A DNA stretch of 30,362 nt from positions 1 to 30,362 of the forward strand of contig JAEYQN010000179.1 in NCBI GenBank assembly GCA_023409995.1, read 5' to 3'. A model generated the notes under the pieces. That model did no database searches. It had not been told where the DNA came from and was given only the letters and a program-made list of their open reading frames with translations. The translations under genes were made by a program, and so were the position numbers. Of this stretch, positions 1-8,885 are shown in pieces. The stretch's first letter is position 1. Every line of letters begins with the position of its first letter. This stretch comes from Cyanobacteria bacterium OH_CBB_238. Its GTDB lineage: Bacteria > Cyanobacteriota > Vampirovibrionia > Gastranaerophilales > Gastranaerophilaceae.

Positions 1-692
1 AAGGCACCCTTGAAAAAACAAAAGACGAATTTGGATTAAACATCACCACTGACAATACAACTGTTATAAAAGAAGCGAATGTAATTATTATGGCTGTTAA
101 ACCTTTCGTTTTAAAAGAAGTTCTTAATTCAATAAAAGAACATATCACATCTAAACACCTTGTTATTTCTATAGCAGCAGGAATTTCTTTAAATGATATT
201 CAAGATATTTTGAAAAGTACTCCTGTTATAAGAGTTATGCCAAATACTCCTGCTCTTGTTAACGAAGGCATGAGTGCAATATGCAAAGGTGATTTTGCAA
301 CGCCAGAACACTCAAAGATTGCGCTAAATATATTTAAAAGTGTAGGAAAAGTTATTGAGTCAGAAGAAAAATATATAGATATAATAACGGCAATCAGCGG
401 CTCAGGTCCTGCATTTTACTACCATATAATTAATGAGATCGCCAAAGCCGGTGAATCACTTGGATTAGATTATGAAACCTGCTTGAAGCTTTCAGCGCAA
501 ACAGCCTATGGAAGTGCAAAAATGATTATGAATACAGAAAATACTCCAGAGCAATTAATAACTAATGTGACCACCCCTGGGGGCTGTACTGCTGTTGGTA
601 ACGATATTCTTAAAAATAGTGATATATCAAAGATCTTGTATGCTACAATTGAACAAACAATGAAAAAGGCTAAAGCTTTAGGGGAAAAGTAA
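1..692 (+). CDS. proC: Pyrroline-5-carboxylate reductase, 5' end cut off by the window
   Basis: Catalyses the last step of proline synthesis: NAD(P)H-dependent reduction of 1-pyrroline-5-carboxylate to L-proline, in the cytosol. The reading frame is open from base 3, so the ATG at 90 is internal (it lies in the conserved 'VIIMAVKP' strand) and the N-terminal Rossmann nucleotide-binding motif lies outside the window. Family signatures seen are 'RVMPNTPALVNEG', the 'SGSGPAF' turn, and the C-terminal ProC signature around 'TPGGCTAVGNDIL', which forms the substrate-binding dimer domain. The stop TAA (690-692) touches the ATG of rmuC, so the two are probably co-transcribed and translationally coupled. 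Assignment is firm; only the missing N-terminus limits it. Confidence 0.95.
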   Translation, partial: GTLEKTKDEFGLNITTDNTTVIKEANVIIMAVKPFVLKEVLNSIKEHITSKHLVISIAAGISLNDIQDILKSTPVIRVMPNTPALVNEGMSAICKGDFATPEHSKIALNIFKSVGKVIESEEKYIDIITAISGSGPAFYYHIINEIAKAGESLGLDYETCLKLSAQTAYGSAKMIMNTENTPEQLITNVTTPGGCTAVGNDILKNSDISKILYATIEQTMKKAKALGEK

Positions 693-1769
693 ATGGATAT
701 TTTGATTTTTTTAGCAGGATTAATAGTTGGAAGTGTTCTTTCTGTTGTTATTCTAAAAATGAATGAGAAAAACTCTCTAAAAACACAAGAAGAAATGCAT
801 ACACAGATGCAACTGATTTTTGAAAATCTTGCAAATAAGATTATGAAAGAAAACACCCAAGACTTTTCAACAATTTCTAAAGAAAGAATGGGAGAATTAT
901 TAGAACCATTCAAAGAAAAAATTGAAGATTTCAAAAAGAAATTTGAGCAAAATAACGAAAAATTCACCACACTCGATGTACATATAAAAAGCGTTATTGA
1001 AACAGGAAACAGAATAACGATGGACACAAAGCAATTATCACAAGCCTTAAAAGGTGATAATATGAAACAGGGCAAATGGGGGGAACTTATCTTAGAAAGA
1101 GTGTTGGAACTTTCAGGTTTAAAAAAGGGGGAAGAATACTTAACTCAAGCAGGACTAGGAACTCAAAGACCGGATGCAACAATTTTACTTTCCGATAATA
1201 AGGCTATATTCGTTGATGCAAAAACAACACTTGCATCTTATGATGCATATATAAATGCAGAAGAGGAAGCAGAAAAAGAACATTATATAAAACAATTTAA
1301 GGATTCAGTTAAAACGCATATATCAGGTTTGGCACGAAAAGAATACTTTGACACAACAGATTACTATTCACCAGAATATGTACTAATGTTTATTCCGATT
1401 GAAAGCTGTTATTCTATGCTATTCTTGGACGACTCATCACTTTGGGAATTTGCTTGGAAAAACAAGATCATGCCAGTTTCTCCATCAACACTTCTTGCTG
1501 CTTTAAAAATAATAAACAGCTTTCATATAGTAAACAGACAAAATAACAATGCACTAGAAATAGCACAAGTTGCAGGTAAAATGTACGATAAGTTTGCAGA
1601 CATGATTAAAGATCTAAACTCTGCACAAAAATCACTAAATGGAATGTATACAAAACTTAGTGGAAGAGATAACATCGTAAGACAAATAGAAAAACTTCAA
1701 GAACTTGGAGCTAAGACATCAAAGCAAATGCCTATTATTTCAGAAGATGCTGTTCCCATAAACGACTAG
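693..1769 (+). CDS. rmuC: RmuC family DNA recombination protein
   Basis: 358 residues. Residues 1-22 form a hydrophobic N-terminal anchor, followed by a charged, probably coiled-coil stretch to about residue 110. The RmuC domain follows, with 'KQGKWGELILERVLE', 'QRPDATILL', the nuclease-like 'FVDAKT' strand and 'FIPIES'. The family is known for limiting recombination between inverted repeats and is thought to be a PD-(D/E)XK-type nuclease; the D and K of 'VDAKT' fit that fold. It is shorter than E. coli RmuC (475 residues), mostly in the coiled coil. The ATG directly follows the proC stop (TAAATG). The stop TAG at 1767-1769 abuts the stop of the convergent gene, leaving no room for a separate terminator. 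Confidence 0.93.
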   Translation: MDILIFLAGLIVGSVLSVVILKMNEKNSLKTQEEMHTQMQLIFENLANKIMKENTQDFSTISKERMGELLEPFKEKIEDFKKKFEQNNEKFTTLDVHIKSVIETGNRITMDTKQLSQALKGDNMKQGKWGELILERVLELSGLKKGEEYLTQAGLGTQRPDATILLSDNKAIFVDAKTTLASYDAYINAEEEAEKEHYIKQFKDSVKTHISGLARKEYFDTTDYYSPEYVLMFIPIESCYSMLFLDDSSLWEFAWKNKIMPVSPSTLLAALKIINSFHIVNRQNNNALEIAQVAGKMYDKFADMIKDLNSAQKSLNGMYTKLSGRDNIVRQIEKLQELGAKTSKQMPIISEDAVPIND

Positions 1770-2426
1770 TTAATCTTTGAAGCTTGGAAAAAGAAGAAGA
1801 GTTCCATCATCTTTTCTCCACCTAATCCAGCCAATTTTTGTATTATTGCCGATATCAACCACTGTAGCAAGCATCCAATTACCATGTATTGTTGAAAATG
1901 TAATATACTTTGCATATGTAAAATCATACAATCTCTGGCCCTCACCGCCTTCTTGGCTATACAAAGCTTTATCATCTGATTTTACATCTTTAAAGAGATA
2001 TATTCCATATTTCTTACCCCAAAAAGAAAAAGCCTCACGCCAAGTTTTAAAGGAATCCGTATCATCTTGCTTAACCCAACCAGTCTTTCCGTTTTTCTGA
2101 TCATAATAAATTTCATACCAGCCATTTTCTTCATTAGAAAGCACAACAACAAGAGCTACGGACTTTGATGGAACATATGCAATAACTGTATTGACATAAC
2201 TGGGAACAAAATCTAAACTAGGATTATAAGAGGAATCTTTATAATCAATTGTTTTTAATATCTTTGAATTAAGCGATGGTTGCTCATATATATTAAAAGT
2301 AGTTGGAAGATTTAAAACACCAAATCCATAGTTATTAATATCAGTTGTTTTAACTGGAATATTATCTGCACAAGCAGGCAATATAAAATTAATAAAGGCT
2401 AAAATAATAAAAATAATTTTACGCAT
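1770..2426 (-). CDS. Secreted SH3-like (bacterial SH3) protein, possible lipoprotein
   Basis: 218 residues from the ATG at 2426. The frame could extend to a TTG at 2447, but the ATG gives a normal signal peptide ('MRKIIFIILAFINFILPACA'). The export signal ends in L-P-A-C, a poor lipobox, or in A-C-A/D for signal peptidase I, so lipid anchoring is uncertain. The mature part resembles bacterial SH3 domains: a strand with 'LNLPTTFNIYEQP', then 'GWYEIYYD', 'GKTGWVKQ' and a last strand 'KIGWIRWRKDDGTL'. Such domains usually bind peptidoglycan or serve as surface adaptors; no catalytic motif is visible. It converges on rmuC with abutting stops. Export and the SH3-like fold are likely; function is unknown. 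Confidence 0.72.
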   Translation of the reverse strand: MRKIIFIILAFINFILPACADNIPVKTTDINNYGFGVLNLPTTFNIYEQPSLNSKILKTIDYKDSSYNPSLDFVPSYVNTVIAYVPSKSVALVVVLSNEENGWYEIYYDQKNGKTGWVKQDDTDSFKTWREAFSFWGKKYGIYLFKDVKSDDKALYSQEGGEGQRLYDFTYAKYITFSTIHGNWMLATVVDIGNNTKIGWIRWRKDDGTLLLFPSFKD

Positions 2427-2551
2427 AATAAAATTATAGGAAATCAAAGATAAAATGTCGAATTATTTCTAATAAAAAATATTACCTGATTGGGGTAACC
2501 AAAAAACAAAAAAATATTTTATTATATAAATAAAACTGAAAGGGAGTCATC

Positions 2552-3211
2552 ATGCAGATCAATCCTATTAAGTCAGCAAATTTATCAAAAAACAACGCCT
2601 TCAAAAAAATTAATCCAAATAATACAACCTGTCCTATAACATTTGGAATAGATAATGACTATTTTCAGTATTCAGAACAAAAAGAACTAAATACAAAAGA
2701 AGAAATTAAAGCCTCTGTTGACAAGCACTTATTTTCTACCAGAATCCAAGGAAATATTGGCGAACAGCCCTTCTGCTTTATTGAAAGAAGCGAAAAAATC
2801 AGTGGAAACATAGGTAAAGATAGCATTAATATAAGCTTGATCAAGCGCAGAAATAGCGACTTAATTGACAAGTACAGAGGTCAAATCGGCGACAATAGCG
2901 TAATTTTAAATACTTTATTTCTAGATAATAAAAATAAAATCTATGGCTACCTTGGAAACAAAAAATTAGAACTTTACAAGGAAAAAATAAGTAACGGATA
3001 CAGCTATAGAGGAAATTTAGAAAATAAGGATCTAAACTTTGAATGTGAAACAACAGGATTATACAGTAGAATAAAAGGCACTTGTGCTGATGAGGAAATA
3101 GATTTTACTGTCTCTAATAAAGGATTATACGGCAAATACAAAATAGACAGTGACCTATTGCCAGTTATATTACCTCAGATTTATGAAGATATAAATGCAG
3201 AATCAATATAA
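2552..3211 (+). CDS. Unknown protein of ~22-residue beta-type repeats with N-terminal 'ITFG' motif
   Basis: 219 residues, not recognised. The start ATG has a good ribosome site (AGGGAG, 2541-2546). Residues 1-28 are Asn/Lys/Ser-rich with no signal peptide, ending in the short motif 'CPITFG' (27-32). From about residue 64 the protein is a chain of similar units of the form I/Y-x-G-x-I/L-G-D/N/K-x-x-I/V-x-L, with the first conserved Gly at about 67, 85, 110, 132, 154, 176 and 194. Three consecutive intervals are exactly 22 residues, which suggests stacked beta hairpins. No enzyme motif is visible. It stands alone: divergent from the SH3-like gene and followed by a hairpin terminator. The N-terminal motif recurs in the acetyltransferase-like proteins at 21.8-24.9 kb. 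Confidence 0.75.
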   Translation: MQINPIKSANLSKNNAFKKINPNNTTCPITFGIDNDYFQYSEQKELNTKEEIKASVDKHLFSTRIQGNIGEQPFCFIERSEKISGNIGKDSINISLIKRRNSDLIDKYRGQIGDNSVILNTLFLDNKNKIYGYLGNKKLELYKEKISNGYSYRGNLENKDLNFECETTGLYSRIKGTCADEEIDFTVSNKGLYGKYKIDSDLLPVILPQIYEDINAESI

Positions 3212-3212
3212 A

Positions 3213-3250
3213 GTAACCATAGCCCAAATTTAATTAGGCTATGGTTTTCA
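3213..3250 (+). terminator. Rho-independent terminator after the repeat protein
   Basis: Perfect 10-bp inverted repeat (AACCATAGCC at 3215-3224, GGCTATGGTT at 3237-3246, 12-nt loop) ending in a short T run. It starts right after the stop at 3211. The T run favours the plus strand; in the minus direction the tail is weaker, although thrS also ends at 3261. Confidence 0.72.
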
Positions 3251-3260
3251 AAAACAACTA

Positions 3261-5033
3261 TTAAAATAAAGTTTCTTTTGCTTTAGTCGAAATCTCTTCT
3301 AAGATTTTATCCGCAAATTCTTCTACTGATACAACACCAGCCTGTCCTTTGCCTCTCACTCTCACAGCTACTTGATTAGCTTCTATTTCTTTATCACCCA
3401 TAACTAAAACGTAAGGAATTTTCTTATCTTGAAGAGCTTCTCTTATCTTGTAGTTCATACTTTCTGATCTGTCATCTAGTTTAACCCTAACGCCTGACAT
3501 TCTCAATTTTTCAAAAACTTTTTGGGCATATTCATTATGTCTTTCAGCAATCGGAACAACACTGACTTGAGTGGGAGCAAGCCAAGTAGGAAAAGCACCA
3601 GCATAATGCTCAATCAAAATACCATGGAATCTTTCCATAGACCCGAAGATAACTCTATGAAGCATAACAGGAGTTTTCATCTGACCATCTTTATCCTGAT
3701 ACTTAAGCTCAAACCTTTCAGGAAGATTAAAGTCTAATTGAATTGTTGCACATTGCCAAGTTCTACCTATAGCATCCTTTATCTTAAAGTCAATTTTAGG
3801 CCCATAGAAAGCACCGTCGCCTTCATTAATTTCGTATGGCAAGCCCCTTTTATCCATGGCTTCTTTAAGACCAGCTTCTGCTTTATCCCAATTTTCAATT
3901 TGCCCGACGAAGTCATCAGGTCTTGTTGAAAGCTCAACATCAAACTTCATTCCGAAAATATTCATTGTATCAGCCACAAAATCAATTATTGCATTAATTT
4001 CATCAACTAGTTGCTCTGGGGTACAGAATATATGGGCATCATCTTGAGTAAAGCCTTGAACTCTTGTTAAACCAGACAAGGCTCCTGATTTTTCTCGTCT
4101 GTACACAGTTCCTAATTCACCCATTCTAAGTGGGAGCGAACGATATGAGTGCCTATTTGATTGATAAATCATAATGTGAAAAGGACAGTTCATTGGTTTT
4201 AAAACAAATTCCTCACCATCATCATTTATAAAGAACATATTATCTCTGTAATGATCTGCATGCCCAGAGATTTCCCATAATTTAGATTTTGCTATATGTG
4301 GAGATTGAACAATTACATAACCACGTTTTCTATGCTCGGATCTCCAGTAGTTCTCGATTTCTTCTCTCACAATTGCAAGATTTGGATGCCAAAGAACCAA
4401 GCCTCCACCGATTTCTTCTCTTGTAGAAAATAAATCAAGTTGTGTTCCTAATTTTCTGTGATCACGCTTTTCTGCTTCTTCCAAAAAAGTAAGATATGCT
4501 TGTAAATCTTCTTTATTCCAAAAAGCAGTTGCATATATACGCTGAAGCATTTTATTTTTCTCATTACCTCTCCAATAAGCTCCTGCAACCTTCAGTAATT
4601 TTATTGCATTTGGCTTTATATAAGAAGTATTTGGAACATGAGGTCCAGAACAAAGATCGTTGAATAAAATGTTCCCATCCTTATCTTTAGTCAAAAATAA
4701 TGTCGGATTATCGTCCTTATGCTCTTCAAGTAATTCAGCTTTGTAGATTTCTCCTTGAGTTCTAAATTCTAAAATTTTCTCTTCTACATCAACAATTTCA
4801 TATTTTTCAAATGAAAGATTCTGCTTTAAAATCTTTTTCATCTCCTCTTCAATTTTCACAAGATCTTCTTCTGTGAAAGAGTGACCATCTAAGTCAAAAT
4901 CATAGTAAAAACCTGTATCTATAGCAGGACCTATAGCTAATTTTGCCTGAGGGAATATATTTTGGACAGCTTGCGCCATAATATGCGAAGCTGAATGCCT
5001 TAAAATATGCAAAGTTTCATTGTTCTTTTCCAT
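3261..5033 (-). CDS. thrS: Threonyl-tRNA synthetase lacking the TGS domain
   Basis: 590 residues. Charges tRNA-Thr with threonine in the cytosol. The protein begins directly at the N2 editing domain, with its H-x3-H motif at 13-17 and C-x3-H at 128-132 (Ser-tRNA-Thr hydrolysis). The class II catalytic core follows. Zinc ligands that bind threonine are C283 (in 'KPMNCPFH'), H334 and H459, with nearly the same spacing as in E. coli ThrS. The C-terminal anticodon-binding domain contains 'APTQVSVVPIAERH'. The usual ~60-residue N-terminal TGS domain is missing. The start is supported by AAAGGA just upstream of the ATG and by a promoter at 5060-5088, so the short form is unlikely to be a mis-called start. 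Confidence 0.97.
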   Translation of the reverse strand: MEKNNETLHILRHSASHIMAQAVQNIFPQAKLAIGPAIDTGFYYDFDLDGHSFTEEDLVKIEEEMKKILKQNLSFEKYEIVDVEEKILEFRTQGEIYKAELLEEHKDDNPTLFLTKDKDGNILFNDLCSGPHVPNTSYIKPNAIKLLKVAGAYWRGNEKNKMLQRIYATAFWNKEDLQAYLTFLEEAEKRDHRKLGTQLDLFSTREEIGGGLVLWHPNLAIVREEIENYWRSEHRKRGYVIVQSPHIAKSKLWEISGHADHYRDNMFFINDDGEEFVLKPMNCPFHIMIYQSNRHSYRSLPLRMGELGTVYRREKSGALSGLTRVQGFTQDDAHIFCTPEQLVDEINAIIDFVADTMNIFGMKFDVELSTRPDDFVGQIENWDKAEAGLKEAMDKRGLPYEINEGDGAFYGPKIDFKIKDAIGRTWQCATIQLDFNLPERFELKYQDKDGQMKTPVMLHRVIFGSMERFHGILIEHYAGAFPTWLAPTQVSVVPIAERHNEYAQKVFEKLRMSGVRVKLDDRSESMNYKIREALQDKKIPYVLVMGDKEIEANQVAVRVRGKGQAGVVSVEEFADKILEEISTKAKETLF

Positions 5034-5059
5034 AGTTTTTCCTTTTATCTTATTACTTA

Positions 5060-5088
5060 TTTATAACATCATTATGACCTAATATCAA
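5060..5088 (-). promoter_or_regulatory. Likely sigma70-type promoter of thrS
   Basis: Reading the minus strand: -35 TTGATA (5088-5083), 17-bp spacer, -10 TATAAA (5065-5060). It lies between the terminator of the upstream phosphofructokinase gene and thrS and predicts a leader of about 20 nt that contains the ribosome site. There is no room for a T-box leader. Confidence 0.55.
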
Positions 5089-5095
5089 ATGAGGA

Positions 5096-5133
5096 AACAA
5101 AAAGAGGCGCCTTAATAATTAAGCGCCCCTTTT
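5096..5133 (-). terminator. Rho-independent terminator after the PPi-phosphofructokinase gene
   Basis: GC-rich hairpin: arms at 5103-5115 and 5119-5130 (AGRGGCGC...TTAA, one bulged base), followed on the minus strand by CTTTTTGTT. It sits 14 bases or more beyond the stop at 5147 and separates that gene from thrS. Confidence 0.8.
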
Positions 5134-5146
5134 GATTTTTATCTAT

Positions 5147-6829
5147 CTATACGCTAGCTAGACGCGCTTCATTTTCCAATTTAAGCGTCACCGTCGTTAT
5201 ATCGCAAACAGAGCTTGGTCCGAAGTACTGAATAGCACCTGCAAACTTATATTCATCATTCATCGCCCAATTGTCTCTATTAGCTTCAAGCTTTTTGAAA
5301 ACAGGTCCATTCAACTCTACCAAGGCTTTTTGAATAACAGGTTTAAACTCACCATGGCGTTTTTCCATATTCATCATCATTGTTAATGGAACACCACCAG
5401 CAACCCAATTATCAGCGCTTTGTGTAAGATTTTTAATTGAAGACAAATATCCTGTTAAACCAAAGTTAATCAAAGCAAAAGCATTAAAGCCTAATGAATA
5501 GCAATAATCAGCATCAAAGTTTGAAGGAAATGCGCATCTGCCTTCATAGCCAAAGAAATGAGCCAATTCAGAGAATTTACCAACATATTCACCTTGAGAC
5601 TTCATCTCTTCAAGTCTTACTTTAACCATTTCGATTAAAAGTTTTTCTGTTTCGATTCTTGAGACTTGAACATTTCCATGTGGGTCTCTATCCATCAATA
5701 ATTGAGACTTAATAAGAGCAGGAAGTGATTCAAATACTTTAGAATTATCTGATTGTAACCTATTTTGAACTATTTCAAACTTCGCAAGTTGAGATGTTGC
5801 AGCATTGTAGCTAGCATCTTGCTCAAGTTCGCCCATAATATCGTTTAAGTTGGCTATCATTGATTTCATTTCTGGAATAAATTCAATTAAGCCTTCAGGA
5901 ATAACAGCTATACCAAAGTTTTTGCCTTGTTCAGCACGTTTTGCAACAATTTCAGCAATATATGAGATTATACTTTCTAAAGACATTTTCTTTTCTTCAA
6001 CTTCTTCAGAAATCAAAGTAATATTTGGCTGAGTTTGAAGTGCAGCTTCAAGCGCAACATGAGAAGCACTTCTTCCCATTATCTTAATGAAGTGCCAGTA
6101 CTTTTTCGCACTGTTAGCATCTCTTTGAATATTGCCAATTAATTCTGCGTATGTTTTTGTAGCTGTGTCAAAACCAAAAGATATTTCAATTTGATCATTC
6201 TTCAAATCACCATCAATTGTTTTTGGGCATCCGATAACTTGAATTCCTGTTTTGTTCTGAACAAACCACTCTGCTAATAACGCAGCATTTGTATTAGAAT
6301 CATCACCACCAATAATAACAACGGCTGTGATACCCAATTTCTTACAAACTGCTAATGACTTTTGAAATTGTTCTTCGGTTTCTAATTTTGTTCTTCCAGA
6401 ACCTATAATATCAAACCCGCCTGTATTTCGATATTCATCAATAAAAGAATTTGTAAATTCAATATATTTTCCATCAATAATACCCGATGGGCCCCCTAAA
6501 AAACCATATAACTTATTATCAGAATTTGCCTGTTTTAAAGCATCATACAAGCCAGCAATAACGTTGTGCCCACCAGGAGCTTGTCCACCAGAAAGGATAA
6601 CACCAACATTCCTAATTCCACTTGCAGTATCTTGATCAGATGTTTCGAAGGTAACTACTGGTGTTCCATAAGTATTTTTAAATAATTCTTTAATTTGCTC
6701 TTGATCTTTAATTGATTGAGTTTCTTCACCCTCATTTAATACAAGTTTATTAATTCCATTAGCCAAACTTGTAGGTAATTTAGGTTGGTACTTTAATCTT
6801 TCAATTTGTAACGGTGAAAGTTCTGTCAT
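5147..6829 (-). CDS. pfp: Pyrophosphate--fructose 6-phosphate 1-phosphotransferase (PPi-PFK, long form)
   Basis: 560 residues, the size of the long PPi-PFK group found in plants, spirochaetes and chlamydiae. Uses pyrophosphate instead of ATP to make fructose 1,6-bisphosphate, reversibly, in glycolysis or gluconeogenesis. Motifs in order: '[16 protein letters not shown]' (phosphate loop), 'GFLGGPSGI', '[14 protein letters not shown]', '[10 protein letters not shown]' (catalytic region) and '[13 protein letters not shown]' (sugar-phosphate binding). The second Asp of GGDDS, in place of the Gly of ATP-dependent enzymes (GGDGS), and the Lys of 'PKTIDGD' are the hallmarks of PPi use. Start ATG 6829 has an AAAGG-type ribosome site. 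It is a single gene flanked by terminators on both sides. Confidence 0.95.
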   Translation of the reverse strand: MTELSPLQIERLKYQPKLPTSLANGINKLVLNEGEETQSIKDQEQIKELFKNTYGTPVVTFETSDQDTASGIRNVGVILSGGQAPGGHNVIAGLYDALKQANSDNKLYGFLGGPSGIIDGKYIEFTNSFIDEYRNTGGFDIIGSGRTKLETEEQFQKSLAVCKKLGITAVVIIGGDDSNTNAALLAEWFVQNKTGIQVIGCPKTIDGDLKNDQIEISFGFDTATKTYAELIGNIQRDANSAKKYWHFIKIMGRSASHVALEAALQTQPNITLISEEVEEKKMSLESIISYIAEIVAKRAEQGKNFGIAVIPEGLIEFIPEMKSMIANLNDIMGELEQDASYNAATSQLAKFEIVQNRLQSDNSKVFESLPALIKSQLLMDRDPHGNVQVSRIETEKLLIEMVKVRLEEMKSQGEYVGKFSELAHFFGYEGRCAFPSNFDADYCYSLGFNAFALINFGLTGYLSSIKNLTQSADNWVAGGVPLTMMMNMEKRHGEFKPVIQKALVELNGPVFKKLEANRDNWAMNDEYKFAGAIQYFGPSSVCDITTVTLKLENEARLASV

Positions 6830-6904
6830 GTTACTACCTTTCCTATTTAGTATTCATTTACGAAAATATTTTAACACAAATAGGCTTATTATAAAGATAA
6901 TGCG

Positions 6905-6934
6905 CAATAAAAAACCTTCTAAAAAGAAGGTTTA
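6905..6934 (-). terminator. Rho-independent terminator after the M29 aminopeptidase
   Basis: Stem AAACCTTCT (6912-6920) with AGAAGGTTT (6925-6933), 4-nt loop, followed on the minus strand by a run of T. It lies about 25 bases past the aminopeptidase stop at 6958 and closes the lpx-aminopeptidase operon. Confidence 0.78.
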
Positions 6935-6957
6935 ATAATTATAATATTTACATTTTT

Positions 6958-8061
6958 TTAAATAAGAAATTTCCCATTTTCGTAAATCAATTTATCATCG
7001 GCGTATATTTGTCCACCATTTTTCATATTTTTTATAATATCCCAGTGTAAACCGGAAACATTTTTACCGCCCGTTTCTGGGTAAGATGCACCCACAGCCA
7101 TATGAATAGAGCCACCTATTTTCTCATCAAACAATATATTACCGGTTACATCCTGAATCATATCATTTGTTCCAATTGCAATTTCACCCACAAATCTTGA
7201 TCCTTCATCCATATCTAACATTGCAAGCAAAAATCCTTCACCTTTTTCTGCCTTTGCAGAAATTATTTTGCCATGTTCCAATACCAGATGTATTTTGTGC
7301 GCCTCATTGCCTCTATATATTGCAGGATAGTCAAAATATATTTCTCCAGTTGCGCTATCTTCTACAGGAGAGGTATAAATTTCACCATCAGGGAAATTAC
7401 ATTCCCCACAGCAATTTTTCCAAATTCTACCTTCTGTAGAAAAAGTAATATCAGTTTTTTCACCAATAACTCTAAGTTTTGATGTTTTGGTGAGATAATC
7501 TGCTAATCGCTGTTGTTCCTTCCCTATTTGCGTCCATTTTTCAACAGGGTCATCAAGATGTAAATAACAGGATTTTATCAAAAATTCAGTATATTCATCC
7601 AAAGACATATTGGCTTCTTGTGCAAGAGCCTGTGTCGGATAGTCTGCAATAACCCAGTTTAAATCCCCACTGGCAGCCCTACCTAGCAACAATTCTGAAA
7701 GGTATTTTGTAGACTTTGACCTACGCGCCATTTTTTTAGAATCAGCTTTTGCCATACTTTTCACATTTAATGGAGCACCCAAAGAAATAAAATTCTTAGC
7801 CTCTTTATATTCAAGTTCTGTCATTGGATCAACATACTCAAGCTGTTCATCATTTGCATACTTTATATAAGTTTCTTGAATTCCATCCACTGCACACCTT
7901 ATAACAGGGTTTGCACCTTTTAGAAGAACTTGTTTATAAATTTCTTTTGCTAAAGGAGCAGCCTCATGACTACCAAGTCTGATTATTGTTAGCTCTCCAA
8001 CCTTAACCTTAACAGAATAATCAACAAGAACTTTTGCGTATTTTTCTAAGATGCAATTCAT
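6958..8061 (-). CDS. M29 family metallo-aminopeptidase
   Basis: 367 residues. The family (AmpS, aminopeptidase T) removes N-terminal residues from peptides using a two-metal site. Visible candidate metal ligands are E227 ('NFPDGEIYTSP'), E293 ('VGEIAIG'), H320, Y327, H339 and D341 in the C-terminal stretch 'GSIHMAVGASYPETGG' to 'GLHWDII', in the order expected for M29. No signal peptide, so it is cytosolic. ATG 8061 has a strong AAGGAG placed between it and the lpxA stop (8076); the 14-base gap implies co-transcription as the last gene of the lpx operon. A lipid A link is not implied; it probably only shares the transcript. Confidence 0.92.
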   Translation of the reverse strand: MNCILEKYAKVLVDYSVKVKVGELTIIRLGSHEAAPLAKEIYKQVLLKGANPVIRCAVDGIQETYIKYANDEQLEYVDPMTELEYKEAKNFISLGAPLNVKSMAKADSKKMARRSKSTKYLSELLLGRAASGDLNWVIADYPTQALAQEANMSLDEYTEFLIKSCYLHLDDPVEKWTQIGKEQQRLADYLTKTSKLRVIGEKTDITFSTEGRIWKNCCGECNFPDGEIYTSPVEDSATGEIYFDYPAIYRGNEAHKIHLVLEHGKIISAKAEKGEGFLLAMLDMDEGSRFVGEIAIGTNDMIQDVTGNILFDEKIGGSIHMAVGASYPETGGKNVSGLHWDIIKNMKNGGQIYADDKLIYENGKFLI

Positions 8062-8075
8062 AGCAACTCCTTAAA

Positions 8076-8861
8076 TTACATTGTAACTTTATTTTTTATA
8101 GAAATTCCTCTTTTGGACTCTCTTACAAATTCTACAAGTTTTTTCGTATATTTATCTTGATCAATTGTCTCTTCTATAATATCAGCAGCTTTTAGAGTTG
8201 AATATTCCCCTGATTGAAGAATTTTGAATGCTCTTTTGAGATTAGTTCTTTCTTCAAGAGTAATGCCTCTTCTCTTAAGACCAATTACATTGATCCCATG
8301 AGGAACACAAGGTCTGCCATCACTTTTTGAGTAAGGTAAAACATCCATTCTTGCCGCTGAAAATCCACTAATAATACACATTTCTCCGATTCTAATGTTT
8401 TGATGGAACACGCTCATTCCACCTAAAAATGCGCCAAATCCGACCTTACAATGCCCCCCAATGGTGGCAAGGTTTGCCATAATTACTTGATCATCTAGCT
8501 CACAATTATGAGCAACATGTGAAGAAGCCATTAAAAGACAATTATCTCCTATTTTAGTGACATTGCCTTCACCTGAAGCTCTATTTATAGTTACATATTC
8601 TTTAATCTGACAATTTTTGCCTATAACAACCTTAGTCAATTCATTTTTATAACCCAGATCTTGCGGAGGCGTTCCGATCGTAGCAAATGGAGAAACAACC
8701 GTTCCATCCCCTATTTCACAAAATTCTATATAAGCATTTGCAACAATTTGAACATTTTCACCGAGTTTGACCTCTTTACCAATGATAACATTAGGACCAA
8801 TTATTGCACTATCTGGAATTACTGCACTCTCATCAACTATTGCTGTTTTATGAATTGTCAT
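8076..8861 (-). CDS. lpxA: Acyl-[ACP]--UDP-N-acetylglucosamine O-acyltransferase
   Basis: 261 residues from the ATG at 8861 (E. coli LpxA has 262). A GTG at 8870 is in frame, but the AGAAAGAAG ribosome site touches it and is correctly spaced only for the ATG. First step of lipid A synthesis: transfers a 3-hydroxyacyl chain to UDP-GlcNAc. The N-terminal two thirds are hexapeptide repeats of a left-handed beta helix ('AIIGPNVIIGKEVKLGENV'). The catalytic His is H118 in 'SSHVAHNC'. The C-terminal helical part contains 'VIGLKRRGI', typical of LpxA. It lies after fabZ with a 24-base gap and before the aminopeptidase. Confidence 0.96.
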   Translation of the reverse strand: MTIHKTAIVDESAVIPDSAIIGPNVIIGKEVKLGENVQIVANAYIEFCEIGDGTVVSPFATIGTPPQDLGYKNELTKVVIGKNCQIKEYVTINRASGEGNVTKIGDNCLLMASSHVAHNCELDDQVIMANLATIGGHCKVGFGAFLGGMSVFHQNIRIGEMCIISGFSAARMDVLPYSKSDGRPCVPHGINVIGLKRRGITLEERTNLKRAFKILQSGEYSTLKAADIIEETIDQDKYTKKLVEFVRESKRGISIKNKVTM

Positions 8862-8885
8862 ATTGAACACTTCTTTCTAAATTAA

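Noticed and set aside
90..692. Treating ATG 90 as the start of proC
   Set aside because: The frame is open to base 3, and upstream codons continue the ProC sequence into the conserved 'VIIMAVKP' strand; ATG 90 is internal.
506..1075. Long minus-strand open frame (189 codons) across the proC-rmuC junction
   Set aside because: It lies fully antisense to two clear genes; its translation is Phe/Ser/Ile-rich as expected from the reverse of AT-rich coding DNA and shows no domain.
2482..2498. Small inverted repeat TTACC...GGTAA upstream of the repeat protein
   Set aside because: Only a 5-bp stem with a 7-nt loop in AT-rich DNA; could be an operator but chance is as likely.
5034..5146. T-box riboswitch before thrS
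   Set aside because: The gap is only 113 bases and holds the upstream terminator and a promoter, leaving a leader of about 20 nt; no specifier or antiterminator structure fits.
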